Shown one piece after another: positions 1 to 10,227 of a stretch of DNA of 64,000 nucleotides. Origin of the DNA: Mesostigma viride (Eukaryota > Streptophyta > Mesostigmatophyceae > Mesostigmatales > Mesostigmataceae); NCBI GenBank assembly GCA_009746045.1, contig RPFO01000240.1:646001-710000 (forward strand), given 5' to 3'. The notes beneath the pieces were generated by a model, which was not told where the DNA came from, ran no database searches, and was given only the letters and a program-made list of their open reading frames with translations. A program made the translations under genes and the position numbers. Position 1 is the stretch's first letter. Each line of letters opens with the position of its first letter.

Positions 1-1
1 C

Positions 2-391
2 TTGCGTGAAGTTAAGAAACAGTTTTCTGCTTATCGTTTTCGCGACCTTCCTCTGGCTGCGGTTCGTACCCATCTCCTCCGTGTTGCTGATTTTATGTAT
101 GCTCCTGCTCCTGTCCGTACTAGGGTCCATAACCTTGTCCTCACCCCTGAAGAAGAAGAGGCATATGTAGAAGAATTAGATATTTGTGTTACAGATGTAT
201 CTGCATTGGATGTGTCTCACATCACGTGTTATCACTGTCATGAGGTGGGCCATCTTAAGAGGGAGCGCCCCAAGTTTCTTTCTGGAGCCCCCCTCATCCC
301 AATGCCCGCCCTCCGCGTACTCCTCAGCGGGCCTCTCCCCTTCGCCCACCCTCTGGTCGTTCCTCTTCTGCTCCTCAACCCTCTCGGTTAA
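2..391 (+). pseudogene. gag: Gypsy-A copy 1 gag, C-terminal part with zinc knuckle
   Basis: Open from the window edge. It contains a CCHC-type nucleic-acid-binding knuckle written CYHCHEVGHLKRERP, in which the fourth ligand is Arg instead of Cys, so zinc binding is probably impaired. The same EVGHLKR core appears in the Gypsy-B gag knuckle (about 47250-47290), which supports the assignment. Gag would form the virus-like particle and bind the element RNA in the cytoplasm. The frame is lost after 391. Bases 392-635 look like decayed gag-pol linker with no usable ORF. Confidence 0.75.
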
Positions 392-635
392 ATGCTGTAC
401 AGACAGGCTCCTTAGTGAATCCCCATTCTGATCAGGATGCCGTCCCCTCTCAATACCCGCGTGATTCTCCAGCAATGGCCTTCTCACCCGGGTTTCCTCC
501 AGGGTTCGTTCCCTTGGATGATGATGTAGGGGGGGAGGGAAAACAGTAGACCTGTCAGCAGGGGGTAGCCTGGTCAGGTCCTCAGCTAGTACCCCAAGCC
601 CTGAAAATTTTTGTTTACCTGTTTTTGTCACTACT

Positions 636-3415
636 GTGGATGCTGCATCCTCTGCACCCCTGCGTGTGCGTCCTTTGATGTTTCTAAATGGTGGCCTTAC
701 CGTTCCTACTACCGTGGTAGACCCTTTTCTGCGTCCTCATGATATCCTCAATGTTTCTGTCCTCGTAGATAGTGGGGCTGCCAGCTCCTTTGTAAGTGAG
801 GCCCTTGTTAGGAGACTAGGATTAGTATCTACCCCTCATGCCTCTCCAGTGACTGTACACTATGCTGATGGTCGCACCAGTCACTCTCCTGGGACTGTAT
901 CCTTACCACTCCTCATTCAGGGTCGCCAGATTAAATTGGTGGCGACCATAGGTCCTATAACGACTGCGGATATATTGTTGGGCTTAGATTGGCATCAAGA
1001 CCACAAAATCACTATTAATTATGACACTATGGTTATATGGTTCCCTGACAATTCTTATTGGGTGCCTGAACGACACTATAAGGTAGAAAATCTTTCCTTG
1101 GTGGATATTACTCCTCCGCCTCCTCCTCAGCCTCCTCCTAGGCGTAGTATATCTGATGTCATAATTACTAAAGATCAATTACGAGCAGAACTAAAGGAAA
1201 ATGGATATTTATTATGTATGTTCCTCCAATTGGAAATACAAGAAATACCTATTAATAATGTGGGAATAGATCCTGATAAACCCAATGCAATAGGAGTAGG
1301 GTTTGACAAAACGGAGTTAGCCCGCTACATGGCTGTTATTGATTCCTCTAAGGTCTTTGAAGAAAAGACCCCCTCATACCCTCCTCCGCGTCCTGTTTTG
1401 CATCGTGTTGTGATTAAAGATGGTGCTGTTCCTACGCACTCCCCTATGTATAGAATGGGCAGAGCTTAAAGAATTAAAGCAGATTCTCGTAGACCTTTTA
1501 GAGGCAGGTTTAATAGAACCCAGCAATTCCCCATATTCCGCTGGTGTTTTGCTAGTTCCTAAGCCAAATGGCAAGTTCCGCCTGGTTACTGATTATCGTA
1601 AATTGAATGACATTACTGTAAAATCTAAATACCCCTTGCCTAGAATAGACGATATTTTTAATAAAGTTAAGGGTTCCTCCTGTTTCACTGTCCTTGATTG
1701 CGCGGATGGGTTTTGGCAGTTGCGGATAGCTCCGGAGGATTGCCACAAAACTGCCTTTGCCACTCCTTTCGGACACTACCAGTTTAGGGTTGCGGCAATG
1801 GGTTTATGCAATTCTCCCTCCTCCTTCCAGATCAGCTTATGAATGACATCCTCAGACCCGTCATGGGTACCTCACACCTACCTCAAGTCTCCTCTGACCT
1901 CAAAGATCCCACTTTTTCCTCGGTTCAAATCTCTGAACATGATCGTTCTTGCGCACAAGCTTACCTAGACGATATCCTTATTTATTCCCCTGACTTCGAA
2001 ACCCATCTCGTGGACCTCAAAAAGGTTCTAGATATTATGGCCGCTAATTCCTTGTGGGCTAGGCGAGCTAAAGTGCGGTCTGGTCGTAGTGTTCCCTTCC
2101 TCGGTCACGTCCTATCTGATAAAGGTGTTGCTACCGATCCTGATAAAACAAGGTCCATCCAGGATTGGCCAGTGCCTACGGATGTCAAAAGTGTACGCAG
2201 TTCCCTCGGTCTTGCCTCCTATTACCGACGTTTTATTCCTCGGTTCGCGACTATCGCGGCTCCTATTAACCACCTGCTGAAGAAGGATATTCCTTTTGTT
2301 TTGGGCCTTGAGTGCCAACAAGCTTTTACAACCCTCAAGTCTCTTTTACTCTCGCCTCCGGTCCTCGTCTTGCCCGATACCTCACGAGCATTTGTAGTAG
2401 CTACTGACGCTATAGTAAGGTAGCCATTGGGGGTGTTCTCCTCCAAGACCAGGGTCATGGTTTGCAACCCATCGAATACATCTCTAGGACTATGTTACCT
2501 GCTGAACGCAACTACCCAGTTCATCAACAAGAGTTATTAGCTGTGGTATATTGCTGTCACTCTTGGCAACATTTCCTCAAAGGGGCCCAGTTCGATGTCT
2601 GTATCTGCGAACCTTGTGATGCTGACCCTTACCGGTTGATTATTCAAACCGACCATCGTCCTCTGATTCACCTCCTGTCACAACCTAACCTCACTCCTCG
2701 GCAAGCGCGGTGGATGGAATTCCTTGCGCAATTCGCCCCATTTAAATTGCAATACGTCAAGGGCGTAGATAATATAGTCCCTGATGCTTTATCCCGACGT
2801 CCTGACTATTCCTTTTTCGAGGATCTAGATGTCCTCACTACCACCCTCGTTCCTACTCCTCTTGGTGTTTTCCCCTATGGTGACGTCCCTGATGACGGGC
2901 AGTATACCTACCTTTCCCATACCTCTGTCCGTTTTCCCGATCTCCTCTCCCATGTAGGCCTTTCTCTGCGGTGTGAGGGCACACCTGTCACCTTGGGGGA
3001 GGGGGAGGATACTAATAAAATTATTTCTTGTCCCCTAAGTCATGTGTCCACTAGGGCTGGGAAGTCGTATGGTAATGTTGTTCCTTCTGGTCCACCCCTC
3101 CTTTTCGGTAAAGCTGTGGGTGACTTGTTCAAACCCTCTGTAGATACCTCGGTAGCCAATCCTACCTCGGATTTAGAGCGTCTCATCAGTAGATTTACGG
3201 CCACTGAGCCGGAAGCCTTGACCGCAATCTCCTCACACCCTCAAAAATTTGGGAAGTACCCGTGCAAGTTTGTGGGTGGCTTCTTGTATGTGCTGTTAAA
3301 GGATGATCCTCCGCAATGGCGTTTGTATGTTCCTCCGATTTGCCGCTCCTCCTTGTTGTTTGAGTTACATGATCTAGCTGCTCACCAGGGCGGGAAGCGT
3401 GTGCGGGATTTGCCT
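636..3415 (+). pseudogene. pol: Gypsy-A copy 1 pol: protease, RT, RNase H, truncated integrase
   Basis: Four frames must be joined. 636-1469 holds the aspartic protease with a DSGA active site near 767 and a LLGLDWH flap-side motif, then the PR-RT linker. 1420-1842 holds RT fingers and the first catalytic Asp in LDCADGFWQLR. 1806-2423 holds YLDDILIYS, the RT catalytic Asp pair. 2462-3415 holds RNase H, the linker and the start of the integrase zinc region (HDLAAHQGGKRVRDL), where it stops. The usual 'FGLTNAP' RT block reads MGLCNSP. Frameshifts lie near 1465, 1830 and 2415, so no functional polyprotein can be made. The integrase catalytic core is deleted relative to 27990-29241. Confidence 0.9.
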
Positions 3416-3417
3416 TC

Positions 3418-5667
3418 ATGGCGACGCTTATTCCTCTCGAGGAGCGCCTGGCTGCTCCTCCGTCTCCAGATCCTCAGTTATTCCACGAGGTGCTCCCAGG
3501 CCGATGGGTCTCGCGGAGCTGCTTCCCGGGCGGCCGCGTGCATGCGGCCCTGACGCCTGACCGAGCGGCCTTAGTCCGGACAGCGCTGTGCGGTATTTCG
3601 TGGCATGCCTCTGACCCTCTGGGCCAACATCTAGCTGTGCATAGCTTCGATGACGCTGGCCGTTGTGTCCTCGGGTGTGGCTCACGCTGTCCTGCGCTTG
3701 CACAGATAGAGGCCGTGCTGCAGGGCCCGCGCATTTTTTCATACCTATCGACTCCGGATGGGCGTGCGCGCATTAGGGATATTTTTCCCTGGCTTCCGGC
3801 TGAGGGGGATGCGGAGCTCGATGAGTTCCCTTATGACCTCGTGAGGGCTGTTGAATTCATGGAGCGTGAAGATGAGGCAACCTCAGCTCCACCAGCCGTG
3901 GCTGCAGAGGTTCTAGCTTCCATGCCCCTCACGGATCTTCCTCCGGACCTCGGGCGGCCGGGTTCCTCTGGTCCAGGGTCGTCGGTGACGGTCTCCTCGG
4001 TTGCAGAGTCTCTTCCTCCGCCTGTTGACCCTGCTGTCGCCAGTCTCTCGACCGTCGTCGTGGAGATGCAAGCGCAATTCCAGGCGTTGTTGTCGGCATT
4101 CACTGCATTCACCGCGGCACCTCCGTCTGCGGTTCCCGCTCAGCCAGCCGTCGAGCCTCCGTCCGTGGTGTCCTCCGTCGCGCCTGTTCGACCGGCTGTC
4201 GGACCTGTGTCCGTGGCGTCCTCCGTTGCCCCTGTTCAACCGGTCGCCCACCTTCCGCCAGTGGAGCCCTCCGTCACACCTGTCCAGCCGGTCGCTGTCG
4301 CTCCGTCTGTGGAGCCCTCCGTCACGCCTGTTCAGCCGGCGGCTGTCGCTCCGTCTGTGGAGCCCTCCGTCACGCCTGTTCAGCCGGCCGCTGTCGCTCT
4401 GTCCGTGGCGGCCGCCGCCGCGCCTGCTCAGCCGACCGAGCCTCAGCGTCATCCAGATTTGGGCAAGGCGTCGACGGGCAAGTGGGTGTTTGACACTACC
4501 GAGGATGCGTATGATTCGGCCATGGGTGATTGGACCTCCGCCCGACCGGCCACAACGTTTTCCCCTGTCGCCACTTCCGCCGCCACCGCCTCTTCTGTCG
4601 CGCCCGCCTCCGCCGTCGTCCACCGACCGCGCGTTGCTCCTGTTGCGGCGTCCTCGGCTTCGGTCACGCGTGTCAGCGAGGTAGAGTTCCGGCATGTCAG
4701 GGCGGTAGAACTGCTCAGTGTGTTGTCCGCCGCGGACCGTGAGCGTTTTCCGACAGTGGCCCATCTAGATCCGCAGGTGTCCGATGTTGCGGTCGCTGGA
4801 CTGGCCATGTCCGCCGCCCTCTGTCGGGCTGTGGCTCTCCCTCGTGTGGCCAGTGTAGTTACCAACACGGTGTCATCGTCTCAGTTTTGCTACGCATCCT
4901 CGTTACCTCAGGAGATGAACCTCCCACTAGAGACGGATAGGCCTCCGTTTAATATGGTGGTGCTGGCCGATCCGTTGTTTGATGATGAGGTGCAGGCGCA
5001 GAGGGTCATATATCGTTGGGCGCGTGCTGCTAACGATCCTTGCTATACCTATGGTGATGTCCAGTGGGCGTATCCTCAGCCCCTGTGGATCATGCCCTCG
5101 GATGCCATGTACTTCAGTTGTCCTGTCCCTGCGGGTGCTCTCTACTCCCTGCGCATCCAGCCGGGCCTGCAGTGGGATGCTTGTCGCCCTGCGCCCCTTC
5201 CGGGTCAGGGGCTGGATGAGCCTGGGTTCCAGCCTCCGCGTACGACGGGTACCCACCTGTCGACTTACGGCTCCCGTCAGTGCTTGCGCCGCTGGCAGGG
5301 TCGTGAGATTCGGCATGTGCGTCTGTGGCCCGGCAACGTGGAACGTTTCCTGGATTTGTTTTTCACCTCTGTTGCTCGTGGTGAGCTGGTCTTCCATCGG
5401 TTCCTCCTGCGCGCCCTCCTTCTGCTGTCGGCAGAGCCCTTCGTGCGACAGTTTCAGTGTGGGTTCCTTGACTGGGCCCGTGGACAGGTGGTTCTGACAC
5501 AGCATCGTTACTACTGGGCTTTCCTCGGCATGTATCCTGATGGCGTCTGGGAGGATGTGTTCCTCCATGTAGACAGGCATGATAACCCTGCTGATGTTGC
5601 TCATCACCGGGCGTACCTGGATGTGCTTTTGGCCACCCGTGGTACTTTTCAGGCTACTGGTGTGTAG
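3418..5667 (+). CDS. Gypsy-A ORF3, conserved protein of unknown function (749 aa)
   Basis: An intact ORF downstream of pol, in the position where some retroelements carry env, but it has no signal peptide, hydrophobic membrane segment or furin-like site. The N-terminal domain (about aa 1-150) includes LPGRWVSR, CGSRCPAL and FPWLPAEGDA. A Pro/Ala/Ser/Val linker (about aa 160-420) has a tandem repeat around VEPSVTPVQP. The C-terminal domain (about aa 430-745) contains RWARAAND, PLPGQGLD, RLWPGNVE and CGFLDWARGQVVLTQHRYYW. Copies in Gypsy-A copy 2 and a diverged one in Gypsy-B show that it belongs to the elements. It is open here although pol is broken. I do not recognise a known family; a structural or nucleic-acid-binding role is only a guess. 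Confidence 0.85.
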   Translation: MATLIPLEERLAAPPSPDPQLFHEVLPGRWVSRSCFPGGRVHAALTPDRAALVRTALCGISWHASDPLGQHLAVHSFDDAGRCVLGCGSRCPALAQIEAVLQGPRIFSYLSTPDGRARIRDIFPWLPAEGDAELDEFPYDLVRAVEFMEREDEATSAPPAVAAEVLASMPLTDLPPDLGRPGSSGPGSSVTVSSVAESLPPPVDPAVASLSTVVVEMQAQFQALLSAFTAFTAAPPSAVPAQPAVEPPSVVSSVAPVRPAVGPVSVASSVAPVQPVAHLPPVEPSVTPVQPVAVAPSVEPSVTPVQPAAVAPSVEPSVTPVQPAAVALSVAAAAAPAQPTEPQRHPDLGKASTGKWVFDTTEDAYDSAMGDWTSARPATTFSPVATSAATASSVAPASAVVHRPRVAPVAASSASVTRVSEVEFRHVRAVELLSVLSAADRERFPTVAHLDPQVSDVAVAGLAMSAALCRAVALPRVASVVTNTVSSSQFCYASSLPQEMNLPLETDRPPFNMVVLADPLFDDEVQAQRVIYRWARAANDPCYTYGDVQWAYPQPLWIMPSDAMYFSCPVPAGALYSLRIQPGLQWDACRPAPLPGQGLDEPGFQPPRTTGTHLSTYGSRQCLRRWQGREIRHVRLWPGNVERFLDLFFTSVARGELVFHRFLLRALLLLSAEPFVRQFQCGFLDWARGQVVLTQHRYYWAFLGMYPDGVWEDVFLHVDRHDNPADVAHHRAYLDVLLATRGTFQATGV

Positions 5668-6039
5668 ACAGAGGGCTCTAGGCCCGACCTGAGGGTGTTG
5701 TCCCTCCGGTATATAGAGTCGCCCTCAGATTCTGGCCAGTTGATTGGTCGTTCTTGGTCCTTGGTACTGATTTGTTTACTCTGTGTGTCCTGCCCAGTGC
5801 CGTCCCCCCCCGGCAAGGACTCTGTTCCAGGCAGTTAGGGGAACCTCCCACCAGGCTTGGTGCTGGCTAACCCTACACCACCCGGCGTGGTGGTGAAACC
5901 GAGTTAACATGTTGGTGCTTTGTACCTTGGATGGCCTGTCGATTGTGTTAGGCTTTGTTGGGTGCTTTAGATCCTCCTTCTCCTTTGGTTTCATCCGTGT
6001 ACGTAGGGCGAGGGCTCCCTACCTTTGTGGGGGGGAAGG
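5668..6039 (+). other. Gypsy-A 3' untranslated region ending in polypurine tract
   Basis: Non-coding stretch between the ORF3 stop and the 3' LTR, conserved in three places (also 18309-18675 and 52578-52945). It holds a TATA-like 'ggtatatagagtcg' block near 5708, a block around 'ccaccaggcttggtgctgg', and a purine run GGGGGGGAAGG at 6029-6039 directly before the LTR. That run is the expected plus-strand primer for reverse transcription. Confidence 0.75.
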
Positions 6040-6612
6040 TGTTACGTCGCGTAACTTTTGTTGTTGTTACGGACGTAAATTAGGTCCTTTGTGCCTCAGC
6101 CATTTCGAGACAGTCCGTTGACTTTCTTAAGCTTACGTGTAGTTAGGACCTTTTTGGCCGGTTGGTACCGGGCCTTGTGACGTGGCAATCGTACAGTATG
6201 GTGGCTTGGTGCAGTCGCGCCGCGCTGCGTACTTTAGTAGTGGTCCTTTATCCTCCGTTTGAACCTTGTGGACATGCGTTGGTCCTGTAGGCGAGGGTCG
6301 GTGTCGGCCCGAGCATACACGCATGTCGGCGATCATTTATGCAGCGGTTGTCCTTCGTGAATCGCACTCGGCGTGTATTATGGAATTGTAATACATCGTT
6401 TTGGGTCGTGAATTTACCAGTGTTTACTTCGTAGTGTCCCGGCATTATTTGGTATATGGCGTACAGTAACCGCATGTATCGGAATGCATTGAGAGCAGAG
6501 TCGTCGCGTCCTAGGTCTTATAGCCAATACAGCTCCTCATCGCTAGGTACCCTCACTAGTTTAGGTAAGGTTAGGCGCGGGGTTTGGGATCGAGTAGAGC
6601 CTGGGCGTAACA
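6040..6612 (+). repeat. Gypsy-A copy 1 3' LTR
   Basis: 573 bp, starting TGTTACG and ending CGTAACA, which gives a perfect 7-bp terminal inverted repeat. It follows the purine tract directly. It is homologous to the 553-bp LTRs at 18676-19228 and 52946-53498. The 5' partner is outside the window, so the target duplication cannot be checked. Confidence 0.9.
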
Positions 6613-6920
6613 CTTGAGTGGGATCGCCAGAGTGGGAGCGAGCCCCGGATCCCAGTGGAGAAATCTGCAGACGGGCGACCTGTTAGCAGAGTGCTAGGGC
6701 CCTACGCCGACGGGGAGGACGCCGCTGGCAGCGACGAGGAGCGGCCAGAGACGCCCATCGCAGCCACTGCTCAAGAACGAGAGCTGGAGGCAGCGAACCA
6801 AGCAGGTGCTGAGTCAGTAGCTGCCAGGACGGTGCCCACGGCATCTTCCAGCGACGCCACTGCTTGAGTCAGTTCTTCCTTTTTCCTTCACCTTTATTGT
6901 TGTGTCCCCACTTGTATATA

Positions 6921-8283
6921 ATGCCTCGTGGCAAACCGGGCGACGGCGACAAGGGTGAGGCGGAGGCACCGGCTGGCGACAACCAGGAGCCTCGGAAGGA
7001 CAAGGAGCCGCTGGTGGGAGAAGCGATCCCAGCCAGCGACGGCGATGGGGGGGGGGAAGCGACCAGGCAGCAAGAGGCGGCATGAAGACTCGGTGGAGGA
7101 GGCGCGCAAGGTGCGGGCGACAGGGCCATCTGATGCAATAACGGTGGCGAATGGGCAACCAGCCGTGGAGAAGCGTAAGAGGGACACCTCCGCTGACGGC
7201 AATGGTAAGAGGCTTCATGTGGATGTGCCCTCCCCTGTGCCTGCTGGACCAAGTGGTGTTGTTGTTGTGACACCCGCTGTGGTGGAACCAGTAAAGGCGC
7301 TGCCAGGGTCGAGGCCTCACATGAGTGCAGTCACTCTCATGAATGGACAAAAGCCTCTTAACCCGCCACTAGCACAGGAAGCTTTGGACAAGTGGCTAGA
7401 GGACATGGAGCTTGTTGTATTCTCCGTGGACCCCACTGTCAACCTAGTGCAAGTGTTTCACTCATCCACGTGCAACAGGGACTCAGCAGAGCGTGTCAGG
7501 GAAAAGGCTAGGACTGGTGTCAAGGATAAGCAAACCTGGGCACAGTTCCTGGATGGGTTGAGGGAGGAGTTCTCTGACAAGGTTCTCAACCTCACCAACT
7601 ATTATAAACATCAGTATGACACCTTTGAGATAGTGGGTCCTGTGGCAGAGGAATGGGCTAGGCTCAACCGTATCAGGGACAAGGGGGCCAAGTATGGCTT
7701 CCTGGTCACAGATAGGGCCTTGGCAGACTATTTCCTGGACCGTATGGGTCTGAGTGTTGATGGTAGGAACGGTGCCCGCATGTTTCTTAACCAGACTGAT
7801 GGCTCCTTGCGTGCTCTGGAGCTTGTAATCCTCAGCATAAGGAAGCCAGATCCTGCCTGCAAGGCTATCCAGTCCCATGGCAGCAATGCCACCTCCGCTG
7901 TGCAGGGCCAAGGTGATGCCCCCGGGTACCCAGCCCGTGATGGGGCAAGGCCTAACAATTAGCGTAAGCGCTTCAGGCGCCAGAGGCAGGGGGCTCAGGG
8001 TGGCAAGGGTGCAGGTTCCCAAGGAGGGGTTGGGAGCCAGCAAGCTGGTGGTCAGCAGGGTAAAGGTGGCCAAGGGCAAGGCAAGGGCCAAGCTCAAGGC
8101 AACCAGGGCAAGCAGGGTGGGCAGTCTCAGGGAGGCCACGGGAAGCCTGGCAAGGGTGGGGCTGGGTCTGGGAAGAAGGGTGGAGCGTGTTTTGTGTGTG
8201 GCAAGGAAGGTCACTGGCGACGTGAGTGCCCTGACAAGAAGGCCAAGCCTGCTGGGGCAGGGGGCCAGCCTGGGCAGCAGTGA
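6921..8283 (+). pseudogene. gag: Copia-1 gag with C-terminal CCHC zinc knuckle
   Basis: Start chosen at the ATG at 6921 (MPRGKPGDGDKG). The frame shifts inside a run of ten G at 7047-7056, then stays open in the pol frame. The core has LNRIRDKGAKYGF and an acidic-basic N terminus. A TAG at 7960 interrupts it, then the same frame continues through a Gly/Gln/Lys-rich tail to an ideal knuckle, CFVCGKEGHWRREC, near 8188. It ends at TGA 8281-8283, after which pol continues in the same frame. The G-run and the TAG are probably decay or a sequencing slip; the TGA is discussed as a readthrough site. Confidence 0.8.
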
Positions 8284-8287
8284 CTAG
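8281..8287 (+). promoter_or_regulatory. Candidate UGA-CUAG stop-codon readthrough signal between gag and pol
   Basis: The gag frame ends TGA followed directly by CTAG, and the pol frame is the same frame, open from 8284 to 10227. UGA followed by CUA(G) is the established leaky-stop context known from RNA viruses and some animal genes. Retroelements often use one recoding event to set the Gag:Gag-Pol ratio. Function here is inferred from context only. Confidence 0.5.
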
Positions 8288-10227
8288 CTACATCATCCCC
8301 TGTAAATAGTCAATCACCCCTAGGGGAAGGTGTGCTGGATGTACATAAGGACGGGGGTGTGCCCCTTGTGCAGCACCAAGGGTGTAAAGATGTTGTTCTT
8401 CCACTGGATTGCAATAACAATGCTGCAGCTGAATTCCCTATGCCTCATGCAGGTGGTGGGTCTCCAGCAGGTGCTGGCCTGGAGGGCCAAGGGACCTTGC
8501 TGGAAGGGCCTGGAGCGGTCCAGGGTGCAGGGCCTGGCTTGGGGCGTCAGGATGGCCTGCAGGGAAGCCCTGGAACCTCAGGAGTGGATCATGTGTCCCC
8601 ACACACGGTTCAGACGTCTCGCCAGGTCAGTACTGAGAGAGTACTGAGCTATGCTGAGGCTGGCCATAGGTTACATCACATGTTTGGGCACTCTGGGCAG
8701 GCAGCAATGTTTGCTTGGAAGCTAGGTAGGGAGCCTTTGTGGGAGGCATGCCAGGCTGCTGCTGAGAACTGTGGTTGCCAGGAGAATGCTGTTCACCCAC
8801 CTCAGTCCCATGCTAGGGAGCCTGCTAGGGAGCGTGGCGACATCCAGATGGATATCCAGCATATCAGGGGCTTGTATATATTGGTGGAGGTGGACAGGTT
8901 CAGTAGATACAGGCTGATAGACGTTCTGCCTGGTATGCAGGAGCACCACTTGTTGTTGGGTATGAAGGCCCTGGTCCCAGGCTTTGGGGTGTGCAAGAGT
9001 GTGCAGGCAGACTTGCAGTTTGACTGTTTGCTCAAGCATCAGGACCAGCTGCCTTGTAAGCTGGTAGTAGTCCCCAGGGAGAGTCATGGGCAGCAAGGGG
9101 CTGTAGAGAGATCCATACGTGAGGTGAAGACAGTGGTGCTAGCGGCAGAGACAGTGCCACTTGTGGCATCTGCCTTAGAGAGGGCAGCCTGGTGTAAGGG
9201 GATAGAAGAGCAGCTGAACCACAGAGTTAACTATTACTTTGATGGTGTGGCTGTCTCTCCCCTGGCCCTGCAGTATAGCGTACTGCCTGAGAACGTGGTG
9301 CAGGCCAGTCTTAGGAAGGCAGATAGGTTATTTGCCCAGCTGAGACGTAAGGACAAGAACTGGAATGTGCTGAGGCCTCAGGTGGGGCTGAAGGTCAGGA
9401 TGTGGAAGGAACCATCTATTCCAGGCAAGCGGGGGAAGTGGCAGGATGGGGTTGTCACTCGTGTGGAAGAAGCTAACAGATCTTGCCTGGTGGCTTTGGA
9501 AAAGGATCCAAGGCACGTGTACAGGTTGTCCTGGGCTCATGTCAAGGAAAGAAGGCCACGTGCAATCTGGCCTGCAGACGGGCCAGGCCCTCCCAGCTGG
9601 GTTGAGGAGCCAGGCCAGAGCCAGGCAGCAGCAGCTAACAATCCTCTGGTGGTGGATGATGGTCTGTCCCTGCTGGAAGATGACGAGCAGGAGGAGGCTG
9701 CTGAAGCAACTGTCACAAGGCCAGAGGGGACGGGGCAGCCACCTAAGGCCCGGGGGCCTCTCATGGCGGACGTCATCCGAGCACTCATGCGCAGCAAACA
9801 TGATCCCAAGGTATCCAAGCTCACGGGGTGGGGGTCGTGCTGGGCAGCTACAATGGAGGTAGATACCAACTCACAGGTGTCTGTCATCAGGGAAGAGGAT
9901 GCTGTAGGCTTACAGATGTCCCATCCCAGTTGCCTTGCTGTGTCTGATTTCTCAGGAAAGGTGTCCATGAAGATCCTTGGGGAAGTGAGTGTGCCTATCT
10001 TAGGGGTGCCCACCACGTTCTGTGTGGTAGAGGGCTATCAGGGGCCTGCCATTCTGGGTCAGAACTTCTTGTGCATGCCAGGGGTTACTTTGACCTCTGA
10101 TGAGTTGGCACTAGAAGGCAGGGGCAGCCTCCCCCTTGAAAGATATCACTATTCCCAGGGTCTTGCAGTGGCGGTGAAGGCTGTTAGAGTCAGCCAGCTG
10201 AGGGTCCTCAAGGTCAGGAGCCCATAG
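8284..10227 (+). CDS. pol: Copia-1 integrase plus retropepsin-like protease
   Basis: In the gag frame; no ATG is needed if it is made by readthrough, and an internal ATG lies near 8338. The integrase has a zinc-type N-terminal region (HHMFGHSG, later CGC). The catalytic core has DIQMDIQH (first Asp), QADLQFD (second Asp) and GAVERSIREVK (Glu). A C-terminal part contains GKRGKWQDGVV. After an acidic spacer comes a retropepsin-like domain: VDTNSQVSVI near 9859, then a hydrophobic core and AILGQNFL, the ILG-x-x-FL motif typical of retroviral-type proteases. Canonical Copia order is protease before integrase; here protease follows integrase. The active-site triplet is DTN rather than DTG/DSG. It ends at TAG 10225, and the RT frame lies at -1. 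Confidence 0.82.
   Translation, partial: LATSSPVNSQSPLGEGVLDVHKDGGVPLVQHQGCKDVVLPLDCNNNAAAEFPMPHAGGGSPAGAGLEGQGTLLEGPGAVQGAGPGLGRQDGLQGSPGTSGVDHVSPHTVQTSRQVSTERVLSYAEAGHRLHHMFGHSGQAAMFAWKLGREPLWEACQAAAENCGCQENAVHPPQSHAREPARERGDIQMDIQHIRGLYILVEVDRFSRYRLIDVLPGMQEHHLLLGMKALVPGFGVCKSVQADLQFDCLLKHQDQLPCKLVVVPRESHGQQGAVERSIREVKTVVLAAETVPLVASALERAAWCKGIEEQLNHRVNYYFDGVAVSPLALQYSVLPENVVQASLRKADRLFAQLRRKDKNWNVLRPQVGLKVRMWKEPSIPGKRGKWQDGVVTRVEEANRSCLVALEKDPRHVYRLSWAHVKERRPRAIWPADGPGPPSWVEEPGQSQAAAANNPLVVDDGLSLLEDDEQEEAAEATVTRPEGTGQPPKARGPLMADVIRALMRSKHDPKVSKLTGWGSCWAATMEVDTNSQVSVIREEDAVGLQMSHPSCLAVSDFSGKVSMKILGEVSVPILGVPTTFCVVEGYQGPAILGQNFLCMPGVTLTSDELALEGRGSLPLERYHYSQGLAVAVKAVRVSQLRVLKVRSP

Larger units (their letters stand above)
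1..6612 (+). mobile_element. Gypsy-A copy 1, Ty3/Gypsy LTR retrotransposon, 5' end outside window
   Basis: Order seen: gag tail with zinc knuckle, protease, RT, RNase H, start of the integrase zinc domain, ORF3, purine tract, 3' LTR. Compared with Gypsy-A copy 2, the integrase core and chromodomain are missing: the reading frame breaks off just after the HHCC His region near 3410 and continues into ORF3. pol is broken by several frameshifts while ORF3 is open. The 5' LTR and most of gag lie before base 1. By family knowledge this is a Ty3/Gypsy element, and the chromodomain in its sister copy makes it a chromovirus. Confidence 0.93.

Noticed and set aside
3913-4764. Long antisense frame opposite Gypsy-A ORF3.
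   Set aside because: Arg/Gly-rich shadow of the GC-rich Pro/Ala linker; not conserved in other copies.
3418-5667. ORF3 as an envelope gene.
   Set aside because: Position fits, but there is no signal peptide, transmembrane helix or cleavage site, and the Gypsy-B homologue lacks them too.
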